DNA from: Blastococcus saxobsidens
Lineage (GTDB): Bacteria > Actinomycetota > Actinomycetes > Mycobacteriales > Geodermatophilaceae
DNA: 64,000 bases
NCBI RefSeq assembly: GCF_010682065.1
Contig: NZ_JAAGWG010000001.1
Span: 62,001 to 126,000 of the forward strand
Direction of reading: 5' to 3'
Below the pieces are notes generated by a model. The model saw only the letters and a program-made list of their open reading frames with translations. It was not told where the DNA came from and searched no databases. This document shows positions 52,000 to 60,954 of this stretch, in pieces. Within the stretch, counting starts at the first letter, position 1. Each line of letters opens with the position of its first letter. The position numbers and the translations under genes were made by a program.

Positions 52000-53244
52000 T
52001 CAACCGGCGAGGCCGCGGATCCAATCCTCGTAGCTGTTGAGCGATGCCGTCCCGGTGAGGTGTTCGGCGGCGTACGCCTGGCCGTTCGCCGACATCTCCT
52101 CGGCGACGGCCGGGTTGGCAGCGATTTTCTCGATTGCATCGAGGATGGCCGCGGCGTCGCCCGCGGGAACGCGCACGCCGGCCTCCGAGGCCGCGATGAG
52201 CGCCGCGGCGCCGCTGCGCTCGTGGGTGGCGGCCACGACCGGCCGGCCGGCGGTGAAGTACGTCGTCAGCTTGCTCGGTACCGACATCTCCACGACGCCG
52301 GGCTTCTCGTGCAGCAGCAGGCAGTCAGCAGCGGCCAGCGTCGCTTCGAAGTCGCCCTCGGGCAGCGACTTCAGCATCGAGACGCGGGTGGCACCCTCGG
52401 TCCGGGCCCGCAATGCTTCCCGTTGCGACCCGTTCCCCATCAGGACGACTCGGACGTCGCTACCGCGTTTTTCCGCGAGGCGCCCGACGTCCACCAACCC
52501 CTCAAGGCCTTGCTTGGCGCCCATGTTCCCCGCGTGCAATGCGACGAAGTCGCTGGGTGGCCAGCCCAACCTGCGGCGCTGCTGCTCGCGTTCGGTGGCG
52601 CCGGCGGACGTCACGTGGGCCCAGTTGGCGATGACGCGGATCCGCTCCTCGGTCACACCGCTGGTGACCAACCGCTGGAGGAACACCGCGTGGATGACAG
52701 CGATGCCGTCCATCTGGCGCAGCAGGAAGCGCTCCAGCCAGCCGGTGACCATGGCGAGCTTGCCGCCGCTCAGGCCGGTTTCCGCAAGGGCCGCCCCGTA
52801 GAGGTCCTGGACCACCGCGGCCATCCGGTAAGGACGGAGCGGGCGCAGGAAGAGGACGGGCACAAGGCTGAGCAGCGCGGGGCTGACTACGACGACGACA
52901 TCAGCTCGCCGGCTGACGAGCTTCGCTGCGGCGCGCACGGCGAAGACAATCTCCATCCAGACTCGGGAGACGCCGCTCGGATTGCGCGGCACGGGATGAG
53001 GCACGCGGATCAACCGCACGCCGTGGTCATCGGTCTGCGGACGAGGCTTCTCGTACCCCGGATGCAGTCGCCACTCCGGATAGTGCGGATGACCGGTAAT
53101 GACCGTGACGTCGTGCCCGGAGAGGGCCAGGTGGCGGGCGAGGCCAGTTGTGTACGGCGCGATCCCGGTGGTCTCCGGCGCGTAGTTCAGGCCGATAACC
53201 ACCACCCGTAGCCGGGCGCCACTAGACTCGGCCGACGCGGACAC
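52000..53244 (-). CDS. Glycosyltransferase family 4, WcaI-like
   Basis: 414 residues. RVVVIGLNYAPETTGIAPYTTGLARHLALSGHDVTVITGHPHYPEWRL is the WcaI-type N-terminus, and VVVVVSPALLSLVPVLFL with FVALHAGNMGAKQGLEGLVDVGRLAEKRG continue the fold. WcaI-like enzymes transfer fucose or a similar sugar in colanic-acid-type assembly, which fits the adjacent GDP-fucose genes. GTG 53244 has GAAGGAG upstream at ideal spacing; the longer frame would overlap the divergent acetyltransferase gene. It converges on fcl with three bases between stops. Confidence 0.88.
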   Translation of the reverse strand: MSASAESSGARLRVVVIGLNYAPETTGIAPYTTGLARHLALSGHDVTVITGHPHYPEWRLHPGYEKPRPQTDDHGVRLIRVPHPVPRNPSGVSRVWMEIVFAVRAAAKLVSRRADVVVVVSPALLSLVPVLFLRPLRPYRMAAVVQDLYGAALAETGLSGGKLAMVTGWLERFLLRQMDGIAVIHAVFLQRLVTSGVTEERIRVIANWAHVTSAGATEREQQRRRLGWPPSDFVALHAGNMGAKQGLEGLVDVGRLAEKRGSDVRVVLMGNGSQREALRARTEGATRVSMLKSLPEGDFEATLAAADCLLLHEKPGVVEMSVPSKLTTYFTAGRPVVAATHERSGAAALIAASEAGVRVPAGDAAAILDAIEKIAANPAVAEEMSANGQAYAAEHLTGTASLNSYEDWIRGLAG

Positions 53245-53303
53245 GCTCACTCCTTCGGCTGTGCGCCTCCGGGTGAGACGCGCGTAGACCGTATCCTCAG
53301 CCG

Positions 53304-53858
53304 GTGTCACAACCCACCGTGATCGACCTTTCAGCCGCTCCCGGAGCGGGGGAGAGCTGGGACGCTCCGGCCTGGAAGGTCTACGCGTGGGGGCTGGCGG
53401 AACTGCTGTTCGTCAGCAGCTCCTGGCAGGTGAGCTCCCGGTTGCGCCGCGCCGTCCTGGTCGCCTTCGGCGCGCGCGTTGGCGAGGGAGTCATCCTCCG
53501 CCCCCGCCTCCGGGTGCGCTTCCCATGGAAGCTGACCATCGGGGCTCGCAGCTGGATCGGTGAGGGCGTTTGGCTGCACAACCAGGACCACGTGTACATC
53601 GGCTCGGACACAGTCATCTCGCAAGGCACCTTCGTCACGACGGGATCGCACGCGCACCGGCGGGACATGGCCCTCATCACCAAGCCGGTGGTCATCGAGG
53701 ACGGTGCCTGGGTGACTGCGCGATGCATCGTGCTCGGCGGCAGCCGGATCGGGGTGTCTGCGTTGGTGACCCCCGGAACCGTCGTCAACGGCCAGGTACC
53801 GGACGCGATGATCTTCGGCGCACCGGAGGGCGCTGTGCTGCGCCCTCGATTCTCATGA
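53304..53858 (+). CDS. WcaF-like acetyltransferase
   Basis: 184 residues with hexapeptide repeats. WKVYAWGLAELLFVSSSWQVSSRLRRAVLVAFGARVGEGVILRPRLRVRFPWKLTIGARSWIGEGVWLHNQDHVYIGSDTVISQGTFVTTGSHAHRRDMAL follows the colanic-acid acetyltransferase (WcaF) pattern closely, including the SH catalytic region. It is divergent from the WcaI-like gene with 59 bases between starts, so the pair probably shares a promoter region. It acetylates a sugar, likely fucose, in the repeat unit (inference from the family). Confidence 0.88.
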   Translation: MSQPTVIDLSAAPGAGESWDAPAWKVYAWGLAELLFVSSSWQVSSRLRRAVLVAFGARVGEGVILRPRLRVRFPWKLTIGARSWIGEGVWLHNQDHVYIGSDTVISQGTFVTTGSHAHRRDMALITKPVVIEDGAWVTARCIVLGGSRIGVSALVTPGTVVNGQVPDAMIFGAPEGAVLRPRFS

Positions 53859-53981
53859 CCCCATCGGGGCACGGACGAGTTCCGCTGTGGCCGCCAAGGT
53901 GAATTGCTGCTCTAAGGTCTCGCGGAGTCGAGGGCATCGGAGTCGGGCCTCTGCGCGAGCTTCGACGGAAACGGGGACGTC

Positions 53982-55379
53982 GTGGAACTGAGAGAAGTCC
54001 TGGCTGCCCTGCGCGCCGGCTGGTGGTTGCCCCTGATCGGGCTCGTGGTCGGCGGCGCGGCGGCGCTCATCGTCAGCCTTCTCCAAGCGCCGCTGTACAC
54101 GTCCTCCACGCAGCTCTTCGTCTCGACCAGGGACACGGCCTCGACCTCGGAAGCCTTCCAAGGCAGCCAGTTTTCCCAGCAGCGCGTCACCTCCTACGCG
54201 CGACTGATCACCGGGGAGGAACTTGCCCAGCGGGTCATCGACCGCCTGGGCCTGGAAGTCTCGCCCGGCGAGCTAAGCGCACGGATCACCGCGACCGCGA
54301 TGTCAAACACGGTGCTCATCGACGTGACCGTCACGGACGAGTCGCCCGAGCGGACGCAGCGCATCGCCGACGCAGTGGGTGCGGAGTTCACCGAGTTTGC
54401 GGCGGAACTCGAGACGCCGGACGGAGCGGACGTCTCACCTGTCAAGGTCACCGTCACCGACGGGGCCGAAGTGGCGAGTGCGCCCAGTTCCCCGCAGACG
54501 ACTCGCAACGTCGCTCTCGGCCTGCTGGTCGGGCTGCTCGTCGGCGCGGGGCTCGCCATTCTCCGCGTCCGCATGGACCGCACGGTCAAGGACCCGGACG
54601 AGGTCGTCCAGCTGACCGGGGTGCCGGTCATCGGCACCGTGTTGCGAGACGACGCCCTGGAGAAGCGGCACGTCGTTGACCGGAACAGCACCACCCGGAC
54701 GGCCGAGGACTACCGGCAGCTGCGCACCAACCTCCAGTTCCTCAACGTGGACCAGCCGCCCAAGGTCATCATGGTGACCAGTGCGCTTCCCTCCGAGGGC
54801 AAGACCACGGCCGTGGTCAACCTGGGGCTGGCGCTGGCCGACGCGGGCCGGACGGTGACCATCGTGGAGGCCGACCTTCGGAAGCCGAAGGTCACCCGCT
54901 ACCTGGGCATCGTCGGCGGGGTTGGCCTCACCAACGTCCTTGCCGGCACGGCGGAGGTAGAGGACGTCGTCCAGCGGTACGGCCCCTCCGGGTTGTCGGT
55001 CATCGCCTCCGGGCCGACCCCGCCCAATCCGGGCGAGCTCCTGGCTTCCAGCAACATGCATGCCTTCCTGGAGAAGCTCCGGAGTGGGAACGACTTCGTT
55101 CTCGTCGATGCACCGCCGCTTCTGCCGGTTGCCGACTCCACCGGTCTCGCGGTGTACATGGACGGGGTCCTGCTCTCCGTCCGCTACGGCAGCACCCGCA
55201 AGGAGCAGTTGCAGCAGGCAGCCGTATCGCTGGAACGGGTTGGCGCCAAGACGTTGGGGGTCATCCTCAACATCGTGCCGGCGCGTGCAGAGCTGGCCAG
55301 CGCCTATGGCTATGGCTATGGCTATGGCTACGGCTCGGAGCCGGAAGGCGGGACCAAGGGCGGCAAACGCCGGGCGTGA
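53982..55379 (+). CDS. Wzz-type chain-length protein fused to BY-kinase
   Basis: 465 residues. Residues 1-205 form a Wzz domain: two transmembrane helices (ATG side LRAGWWLPLIGLVVGGAAALIVSLL and VALGLLVGLLVGAGLAILRVRMD) around a periplasmic region. The cytoplasmic tyrosine kinase has Walker A SALPSEGKTT, Walker A' IVEADLRKP and Walker B FVLVDAPPLLPV. The tail holds a tyrosine cluster of five alternating Tyr-Gly units, the usual autophosphorylation site. It controls polymer length and export. A phosphatase gene follows two genes on. A hairpin at 55417-55444 may attenuate read-through. Confidence 0.93.
   Translation: MELREVLAALRAGWWLPLIGLVVGGAAALIVSLLQAPLYTSSTQLFVSTRDTASTSEAFQGSQFSQQRVTSYARLITGEELAQRVIDRLGLEVSPGELSARITATAMSNTVLIDVTVTDESPERTQRIADAVGAEFTEFAAELETPDGADVSPVKVTVTDGAEVASAPSSPQTTRNVALGLLVGLLVGAGLAILRVRMDRTVKDPDEVVQLTGVPVIGTVLRDDALEKRHVVDRNSTTRTAEDYRQLRTNLQFLNVDQPPKVIMVTSALPSEGKTTAVVNLGLALADAGRTVTIVEADLRKPKVTRYLGIVGGVGLTNVLAGTAEVEDVVQRYGPSGLSVIASGPTPPNPGELLASSNMHAFLEKLRSGNDFVLVDAPPLLPVADSTGLAVYMDGVLLSVRYGSTRKEQLQQAAVSLERVGAKTLGVILNIVPARAELASAYGYGYGYGYGSEPEGGTKGGKRRA
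55305..55334 (+). repeat. TATGGC hexanucleotide repeat encoding the tyrosine tail
   Basis: Four perfect TATGGC units and one TACGGC unit in tandem, each coding Tyr-Gly. Slippage would change the number of phosphorylatable tyrosines without shifting the frame. Confidence 0.85.
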
Positions 55380-55416
55380 ATCTGACATGCGCGTAAGCCC
55401 ACGCCTGCAGTGAGCA

Positions 55417-55444
55417 CCCGTGCCCGTGTGTGATGCGGCACGGG
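55417..55444 (+). terminator. Hairpin after the BY-kinase gene
   Basis: CCCGTGCC (55417-55424) pairs with GGCACGGG (55437-55444) around a 12-base loop, 38 bases after the stop. There is no T-run. It may be a partial terminator before the sugar transferase gene. Confidence 0.5.
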
Positions 55445-55518
55445 GACGGCCTGACCCCTCCCGCTGAAGTCAGCGAGCCTGTACGGTCCGGATGCCGGTT
55501 GAACGCTGAAGTTCCCTG

Positions 55519-57093
55519 GTGGCAGGCGGAACTCATCCGGGGCGTATGGCTCACGGTTCGGTGCACGGGGGTGCCCAGTTGTCGATGATCGACGCTCGCG
55601 ACGGTCTGCAGACCCATGACGAACGGTCGGTCTCGCGGGGCTGGTACTCCTACACCTCCCGTTTCCGTGGCGAGGGCACGGAGGCGCGACGTGCATGGCG
55701 CGGCGACTATGTGCGCCGCATCGTCATCGGGGATGTCGCGTGTGCGGCTGCGGCAGGCATGGCCGGCTATCTCGTCCGCTTTGGCTCGGACAGCGGCGGC
55801 ACGGCGCACGCCTCCCTCTGGGCCGCGGTCCTGCTCCCTGTGATCTGGGTCGGCGCCATGCTGATCGCCCGCAGCTACGAGGAACGCTTCCTCTGGGTGG
55901 GCGCCGAGGAATTCCGCCGGGTCTTCTTCGCGGCCATGATGCTGCTGGCCACGCTCGGCACCGTCTCGTGGGCCTTCAAGCTCGACGTCGCGCGCGGCTT
56001 CGTCATCGTCGCCGTTCCGCTGGCCGCGTCGCTCACGCTGCTCCACCGCTACACCCAGCGGCAGCTCCTGCACCGGGCGCGCGGTCGGGGCGAGCACCTG
56101 CAGACCACCATCCTGGTCGGCCACCGCAACGCCGTGGCCGCGCTGGACGAGCAGCTGGACCGCGAGGCCTTCCACGGGTACCGCGTCATCGGCTGCTGCC
56201 TGCCGACGGACCAGTTCAGCCCGCACGCGGACGCATTCAACGGGCTCCCCGTGCTCGGGGGCCTCGACGAGGTCGCCGACGTGGTGAGTCGCTACGAGGT
56301 CGACACCGTCGCCGTCCTGCCATGCCCGGAGCTCGATGGTCCGGCGCTCCGCCGCCTCGGCTGGGACCTCGAGAAGACGCGTGCGGAGCTTCTCCTGGCT
56401 CCCGCGATCACCGAGATCGTCGGCACCCGCGTCCGGATCCGCCCCGTCTGCGGGCTCCCGCTGATGCACATGGAACGGCCGGAGTTGACCGGCATCCGCC
56501 GCATCACCAAGGACCTGTTCGACAAGGCCGCCGCGAGTCTGGGCATCTTCTTCCTGCTGCCGGTGCTGATGGGCATCGCCCTGGCCGTGAAGGTCACCAG
56601 TCAGGGGCCGGTCTTCTTCCGGCAGGAGCGGGTGGGGCGGGACGGCCAGACCTTCTCCATGCTGAAGTTCCGCAGCATGGTCACCGGCGCGGACCGCATG
56701 GTCGATGAGCTGGCCGACGACAGCGACGGCAACGGCGTCCTGTTCAAGAAGAAGGACGACCCCCGCGTCACCCGGGTCGGCAAGGCCCTGCGGCGCTACT
56801 CACTCGACGAACTGCCGCAGCTGTTCAACGTGCTTCGCGGCGACATGTCGCTGGTCGGCCCCCGTCCGCCACTGCCCACCGAGGTCGAGCGGTACGGCTT
56901 CGACATGCACCGGCGATTCCTGGTGAAGCCTGGGCTCACCGGCCTGTGGCAGGTCAGTGGGCGGTCCGATCTCTCCTGGGACGACTCGGTGCGGATCGAC
57001 GTCCGTTATGTGGAGAACTGGTCCCTCATGTTCGACTTCATGATCCTCTGGAAGACCGTCGGGGCAGTTCTCCGCGGCTCAGGGGCGTACTGA
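55519..57093 (+). CDS. Undecaprenyl-phosphate sugar phosphotransferase (WcaJ/WbaP-like)
   Basis: 524 residues at the longest start: five transmembrane helices, a central nucleotide-binding-like domain, and the C-terminal bacterial sugar transferase domain. The latter shows KDLFDKAAASLGIFFLLPVLMGIALAVKVTSQGPVFFRQERVGRDGQTFSMLKFRSM, RYSLDELPQLFNVLRGDMSLVGPRPPLPTEVE and KPGLTGLWQVSGRSDLSWDD, with all phosphoglycosyl-transferase motifs. It loads the first sugar phosphate on undecaprenyl phosphate. The start is uncertain (GTG 55519, ATG 55546 or ATG 55585); none has a good ribosome site. Confidence 0.92.
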   Translation: MAGGTHPGRMAHGSVHGGAQLSMIDARDGLQTHDERSVSRGWYSYTSRFRGEGTEARRAWRGDYVRRIVIGDVACAAAAGMAGYLVRFGSDSGGTAHASLWAAVLLPVIWVGAMLIARSYEERFLWVGAEEFRRVFFAAMMLLATLGTVSWAFKLDVARGFVIVAVPLAASLTLLHRYTQRQLLHRARGRGEHLQTTILVGHRNAVAALDEQLDREAFHGYRVIGCCLPTDQFSPHADAFNGLPVLGGLDEVADVVSRYEVDTVAVLPCPELDGPALRRLGWDLEKTRAELLLAPAITEIVGTRVRIRPVCGLPLMHMERPELTGIRRITKDLFDKAAASLGIFFLLPVLMGIALAVKVTSQGPVFFRQERVGRDGQTFSMLKFRSMVTGADRMVDELADDSDGNGVLFKKKDDPRVTRVGKALRRYSLDELPQLFNVLRGDMSLVGPRPPLPTEVERYGFDMHRRFLVKPGLTGLWQVSGRSDLSWDDSVRIDVRYVENWSLMFDFMILWKTVGAVLRGSGAY

Positions 57094-57102
57094 CCGCACA
57101 AT

Positions 57103-57732
57103 GTGCCAGTGAGCAATTCCGGTGGTACGCCGCCGGCCGTCACCGTCCTGCTGGTCTGCACCGGGAACATCTGCCGCTCAGCCCTGGCCGAACGGCTCGG
57201 CCGCGCCTATCTCGACGAGCGCCTCGGCGACTTGGCGGCAGACATCCAGCTGATCAGTGCCGGGACGCAAGCCGTCGTGGCATCAGAGATGCATCCGCTC
57301 AGTGCGCTCGTGCTGGCCGGCTTCGGCGCGGATGCCGGCGCTTTCCGGGCTCAGCAGCTCACGGAGCAGCAGCCGGCGCACGCCGACCTGACCTTGACGA
57401 TGACCCGCGCCCATCGTCGGGATGTGCTGGAGATGGCTCCTCGCGGGCTGAGTCGAACGTTCACCCTCCGCGAGGCGGCAGCCCTGCTCGAGCTGGTGCC
57501 TCCGGAGGCGGGCCGTGCCGGCGGAGGCTTCCGAGAGAGCGCCGGGAGCCTGGTCGCCGCACTCGCGGCAGCCCGGTCCCGGCGAGAGGCCGGCGCTGAG
57601 GACGACGTCCGGGATCCCATCGGCAGACCGGCGGAGGTGCACGAGGAGGTCGGGGAGCTGATCGCCGGGGCCCTCCTCCCGCTGCTCGGCCGACTCGCAG
57701 AGCTGCGCGAACTCGACTCCTCGTCGGTGTAG
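57103..57732 (+). CDS. Low-molecular-weight protein-tyrosine phosphatase-like
   Basis: 209 residues. The P-loop VLLVCTGNICRSALAERL has the C-x5-R active site, and DDVRDPIGRP carries the Asp general acid in the DP motif. LTMTRAHRRDVLEMAPR and LREAAALLELVP are typical of actinobacterial members, which are longer than the 150-residue classic form. Right after the sugar transferase and near the BY-kinase it is the natural partner that dephosphorylates the kinase tyrosine tail. GTG 57103 or GTG 57109 is the start; the stop is UAG. Confidence 0.88.
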   Translation: MPVSNSGGTPPAVTVLLVCTGNICRSALAERLGRAYLDERLGDLAADIQLISAGTQAVVASEMHPLSALVLAGFGADAGAFRAQQLTEQQPAHADLTLTMTRAHRRDVLEMAPRGLSRTFTLREAAALLELVPPEAGRAGGGFRESAGSLVAALAAARSRREAGAEDDVRDPIGRPAEVHEEVGELIAGALLPLLGRLAELRELDSSSV

Positions 57733-57892
57733 ATCTGCCTGCGTGTCTGCTCTGGTCCGAATGCCTCCCGATCGGGTTGCTCAGGCCGGACCGGGGTGGC
57801 ATCCGAGGGTGCCGACGCTCTACCGTCCGGAGTGATCAGCGGGGGCGGTCGAGAGTGCCGACCTGCTGTCTTCTCTCGAACAGGAGCAGGAC

Positions 57893-59212
57893 GTGAAGAT
57901 CTCGGTCATCGGCTGCGGTTACCTCGGGGCCGTGCACGCGGCCTCGATGGCGGAGCTCGGCCACGACGTCGTCGGCATCGACGTCGACCAGCCCAAGATC
58001 GACCTGCTGTCCCAGGCCGAGGCGCCGTTCTTCGAGCCGGGCTTCGAGGAGCTGCTGGCGCGGACCCTGGCGACGGGGCGGCTGCGCTTCTCCACCGACT
58101 TCGCCGATGCGGCCGGCGCTGCGGTCCACTTCGTCTGCGTCGGCACCCCGCAGAAGCGCGGTGAGTACGCCGCCGACATGCGCTACGTCCAGGGCGCGGT
58201 CGAGTCGCTCCTCGGTGTCCTGTCGGCCGGCGAGCTCGTCGTCGGTAAGTCCACCGTGCCGGTCGGCACCGCGGCGGCCCTGGCCGAGCTGGTCTCCTCG
58301 AAGGTTCCCGGTGCCCTCCTGGCGTGGAACCCCGAGTTCCTCCGCGAGGGCTTCGCCGTCCAGGACACGCTGCACCCGGACCGCCTGGTCTACGGCCTGC
58401 CGCCTGGTCCGGACGCCGACACCGCCCGACGCCTGCTGGACGAGGTCTACGCGTCGATCGTCGAGCGGGGCACGCCCAAGGTGGAGAGCGACTACGCCAC
58501 CGCCGAGATGGTGAAGACGGCGGCCAACTCCTTCCTCGCCACCAAGATCTCCTTCATCAACGCGATGGCGGAGCTGTGCGAGGCCACCGGCGCGGACGTG
58601 AAGCTCCTGGCGGACGCCATCGGCTACGACGACCGGATCGGCCGCAAGTTCCTCAACGCCGGGCTCGGGTTCGGTGGCGGGTGTCTGCCCAAGGACATCC
58701 GCGCCTTCATGGCCCGTGCCGGTGAGCTGGGCGCCGACCAGGCACTCACGTTCCTGCGCGAGGTGGACAACATCAACATGCGGCGCCGCATCCGCATGGT
58801 GGAGCTCGCACGCGAGGTCTGCGACGGCTCGCTGCTCGGCAAGCGGGTCGCCGTGCTCGGCGCCGCCTTCAAGCCCGACAGCGACGACATCCGCGACTCC
58901 CCGGCGCTCAACGTCGCCGCCCAGCTGCAGCTGCAGGGCGCCGTCGTCCAGGTCACCGACCCGGCGGCGGGCGACAACATCCGGCGCAACTGGCCGCAGC
59001 TCGATGTGGTCGACACCGCGGAGCAGGCGGCTGACCGCGCGGACGCCGTCCTGGTGCTCACCGAGTGGAAGCAGTACCGGGAGCTGGACCCGGTGACCTT
59101 CGGCGAGCTCGTGAAGCAGAAGCGGGTGCTCGACGGGCGCAACGCCCTCGACCGCGAGGCATGGACCGCGGCGGGCTGGAGCTACCGCGCCCTGGGGCGC
59201 CGGGCCGGCTGA
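57893..59212 (+). CDS. ugd: UDP-glucose 6-dehydrogenase
   Basis: 439 residues. KISVIGCGYLGAVHAASMAELGHDVVGIDVD is the NAD-binding start; STVPVGTAAAL, NPEFLREGFAVQDTLHPDRLVYG, the central EMVKTAANSFLATKISFINAMAELCEATGAD and the catalytic Cys loop GLGFGGGCLPKDIRAF are complete. It oxidises UDP-glucose to UDP-glucuronate for the polysaccharide. GTG 57893 follows AGGAGCAGG. It converges on the LCP gene with nine bases between stops. Confidence 0.96.
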   Translation: MKISVIGCGYLGAVHAASMAELGHDVVGIDVDQPKIDLLSQAEAPFFEPGFEELLARTLATGRLRFSTDFADAAGAAVHFVCVGTPQKRGEYAADMRYVQGAVESLLGVLSAGELVVGKSTVPVGTAAALAELVSSKVPGALLAWNPEFLREGFAVQDTLHPDRLVYGLPPGPDADTARRLLDEVYASIVERGTPKVESDYATAEMVKTAANSFLATKISFINAMAELCEATGADVKLLADAIGYDDRIGRKFLNAGLGFGGGCLPKDIRAFMARAGELGADQALTFLREVDNINMRRRIRMVELAREVCDGSLLGKRVAVLGAAFKPDSDDIRDSPALNVAAQLQLQGAVVQVTDPAAGDNIRRNWPQLDVVDTAEQAADRADAVLVLTEWKQYRELDPVTFGELVKQKRVLDGRNALDREAWTAAGWSYRALGRRAG

Positions 59213-59221
59213 GGCGCGAAT

Positions 59222-60379
59222 CTAGCGGGGCACCTCGGGCAGGGCGTCGGCGGCGAACTCGTCGGCGTTCTGGCCGAGTGAGTCGTTGCGCAGGTACTGC
59301 CACATGCGCTCGCCGGCCGTCCGGTCCAGGTAGACGACGCTGGCCGGCCCCTCCATCCCGGTGCCGAGCACGGGAGCGGTGAAGAACTCGATGCTGTCCG
59401 GGGTCAGGTTGCGCAGCGAGTAGGCGAGGCCCACCAGTTCGGTGTTGCCGAGCGTGTCGTCCAGCGTCACGGCGCTGGTCACGGCGAGCAGCGCGGAATC
59501 CAGCCGCGGCGGGTCGGTGAAGGTGTCGGAGCTGAAGAGCTTTCCGAACATCGCTTGCAGGTACTGCTGCTGCCGGCGCACCCGGTCGAAGTCGCCGCCC
59601 TGCAGGCCGTAGCGCTGCCCGAGGTACCAGCGGGCCTGCTCGCCGTTCAGGTGGTTCGTCCCGGCCTCGAAGGTGTACGGCCCCCAGCTCGTCGTCTCGG
59701 CGACCACCACGTCCACGCCGCCCAGGTCGTCGGTGACCTGGATCAGCCCGTCGAAGTCGATCGCCGCGTAGTGGTCGATGCGGACCCCGGTGAGCTCCTC
59801 GACCGTCTGGATGAGCAGCGTCGGCCCACCGAAGGCGTAGGCAGCGTTGATCTTGTTCATGCCCCGGCCGGGGATGTTCACCCAGCTGTCGCGCGGGATG
59901 GAGATGACCTGGGCGTGCTGGCGGTCGGCGGAGAAGCGGGCCAGCATGATCGCGTCGGAGCGGCCGTCCGGCAGTTCGCCCGGTTCCAACTCCGCGCGGG
60001 TGTCCGACCCGACCAGCAGGAAGGTGACCGGGTCCTCGCCCGCGGCCTGTTCCGGGGTGGCGGGTGCGGGGCGGCTGTCCTCGTCGATGTCGGCGAACAC
60101 GTCGCTGACGCGGTCGATGTTGCCCGCGTAGCGCTCGGTCAGGTACCAGAAGCCGCCACCGATGATCAGCAGCAGGATGGCGGCGAGGACGCCCAGGCTG
60201 ATCAGCACCCGGCGGAGCCGGCGGCGCCGCGGTGCCGGCGTCTCCTGCTCCTCCTGCGAGAACCCGTCCAGCGGGCCGCGCCCGGCGTGCTGCCCGGCGG
60301 CGTCAGGCGCGACGGTGGACCGGCCGCTCGGGGTCGGTGACGGGTCCGCGTGCGTGGGCCCTGGCTCGTCGCTGCTCAT
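59222..60379 (-). CDS. LytR-CpsA-Psr (LCP) family glycopolymer transferase
   Basis: 385 residues. A Pro/Ser-rich cytoplasmic region is followed by one transmembrane helix (residues ~58-82) and an extracytoplasmic LCP domain: FLLVGSDTRAELEPGE, GRSDAIMLARFSADRQHAQVISIPRDSWVNIPGRGMNKINAAYAFGG and LNGEQARWYLGQRYGLQGGDFDRVRRQQQYLQAMF. Arg and Asp residues for pyrophosphate binding are present. Such enzymes attach undecaprenyl-linked glycopolymers to peptidoglycan, the last step for a wall-bound polysaccharide. The stop is TAG. Confidence 0.94.
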   Translation of the reverse strand: MSSDEPGPTHADPSPTPSGRSTVAPDAAGQHAGRGPLDGFSQEEQETPAPRRRRLRRVLISLGVLAAILLLIIGGGFWYLTERYAGNIDRVSDVFADIDEDSRPAPATPEQAAGEDPVTFLLVGSDTRAELEPGELPDGRSDAIMLARFSADRQHAQVISIPRDSWVNIPGRGMNKINAAYAFGGPTLLIQTVEELTGVRIDHYAAIDFDGLIQVTDDLGGVDVVVAETTSWGPYTFEAGTNHLNGEQARWYLGQRYGLQGGDFDRVRRQQQYLQAMFGKLFSSDTFTDPPRLDSALLAVTSAVTLDDTLGNTELVGLAYSLRNLTPDSIEFFTAPVLGTGMEGPASVVYLDRTAGERMWQYLRNDSLGQNADEFAADALPEVPR

Positions 60380-60624
60380 CCGTATCCCCCGTCCGACCTG
60401 CTGCCGACCGAGGGTACGGCGCGACGGACCGCGATCCGACCGGCCTGCTCACCTCGGGTGAGACCGAGCGGAACGAGAGGGAAGGGTCAGTCGCGGTCGA
60501 AGGTTCGGGACGTGCGGGCGAGCAGCAGTGAGCCGCCCGCTGCAGCGAAGGCAGGAGCGGCAGGCAGCGGCGCGGCGAGCGGATCGCCGTCGACGGCGAA
60601 GTTGCGCTCGGCCGACGTGGCCGC
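60380..60624. other. Gap between LCP gene and small membrane gene
   Basis: About 245 bases. On the minus strand the first part, 60498-60624, is an open continuation of the small gene at 60625-60723 beyond its TAG (about 42 codons to a TGA at 60496). I see no independent start codon for it. The LCP promoter presumably lies near 60400-60450. Confidence 0.4.
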
Positions 60625-60723
60625 CTAGTCCTCGTCGGCGAGCCGGATCCCCCGGGCGAGCACGAGGGCGAGCCCGACGGCAAGGACCATCCACACCGCT
60701 CCGACGACCACCACTGCGCTCAT
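60625..60723 (-). CDS. 32-residue single-helix membrane peptide
   Basis: ATG at 60723-60721 is preceded by AGGAAGG at ideal spacing. The peptide has one hydrophobic helix (MSAVVVVGAVWMVLAVGLAL) followed by a charged end RGIRLADED and TAG. Size and layout resemble the small bitopic membrane peptides of bacteria. Function unknown. The frame remains open after the TAG for about 42 more codons with coding-like composition. Confidence 0.5.
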   Translation of the reverse strand: MSAVVVVGAVWMVLAVGLALVLARGIRLADED

Positions 60724-60954
60724 GTGTCCTTCCTACGGGAGGAGCTCGTCGGCCCCTCGGCTCGAGTCTCGGCGTGGTTTGCCGAAACCCGACAGGAGGT
60801 TCTGTGATCACGGCCCATGCCCGGTGCGGGTGGGGTTCATGCATGCTCCCGGGACCGGTGGGGCGTGCCGTGCGGGCGTCCGGTGGCCGACGACACGTGC
60901 CTTCCCGGGCTGGAGGGCTGTCGGGCCGGAAGCCCGCCGGAGGAAGATGCAGCC

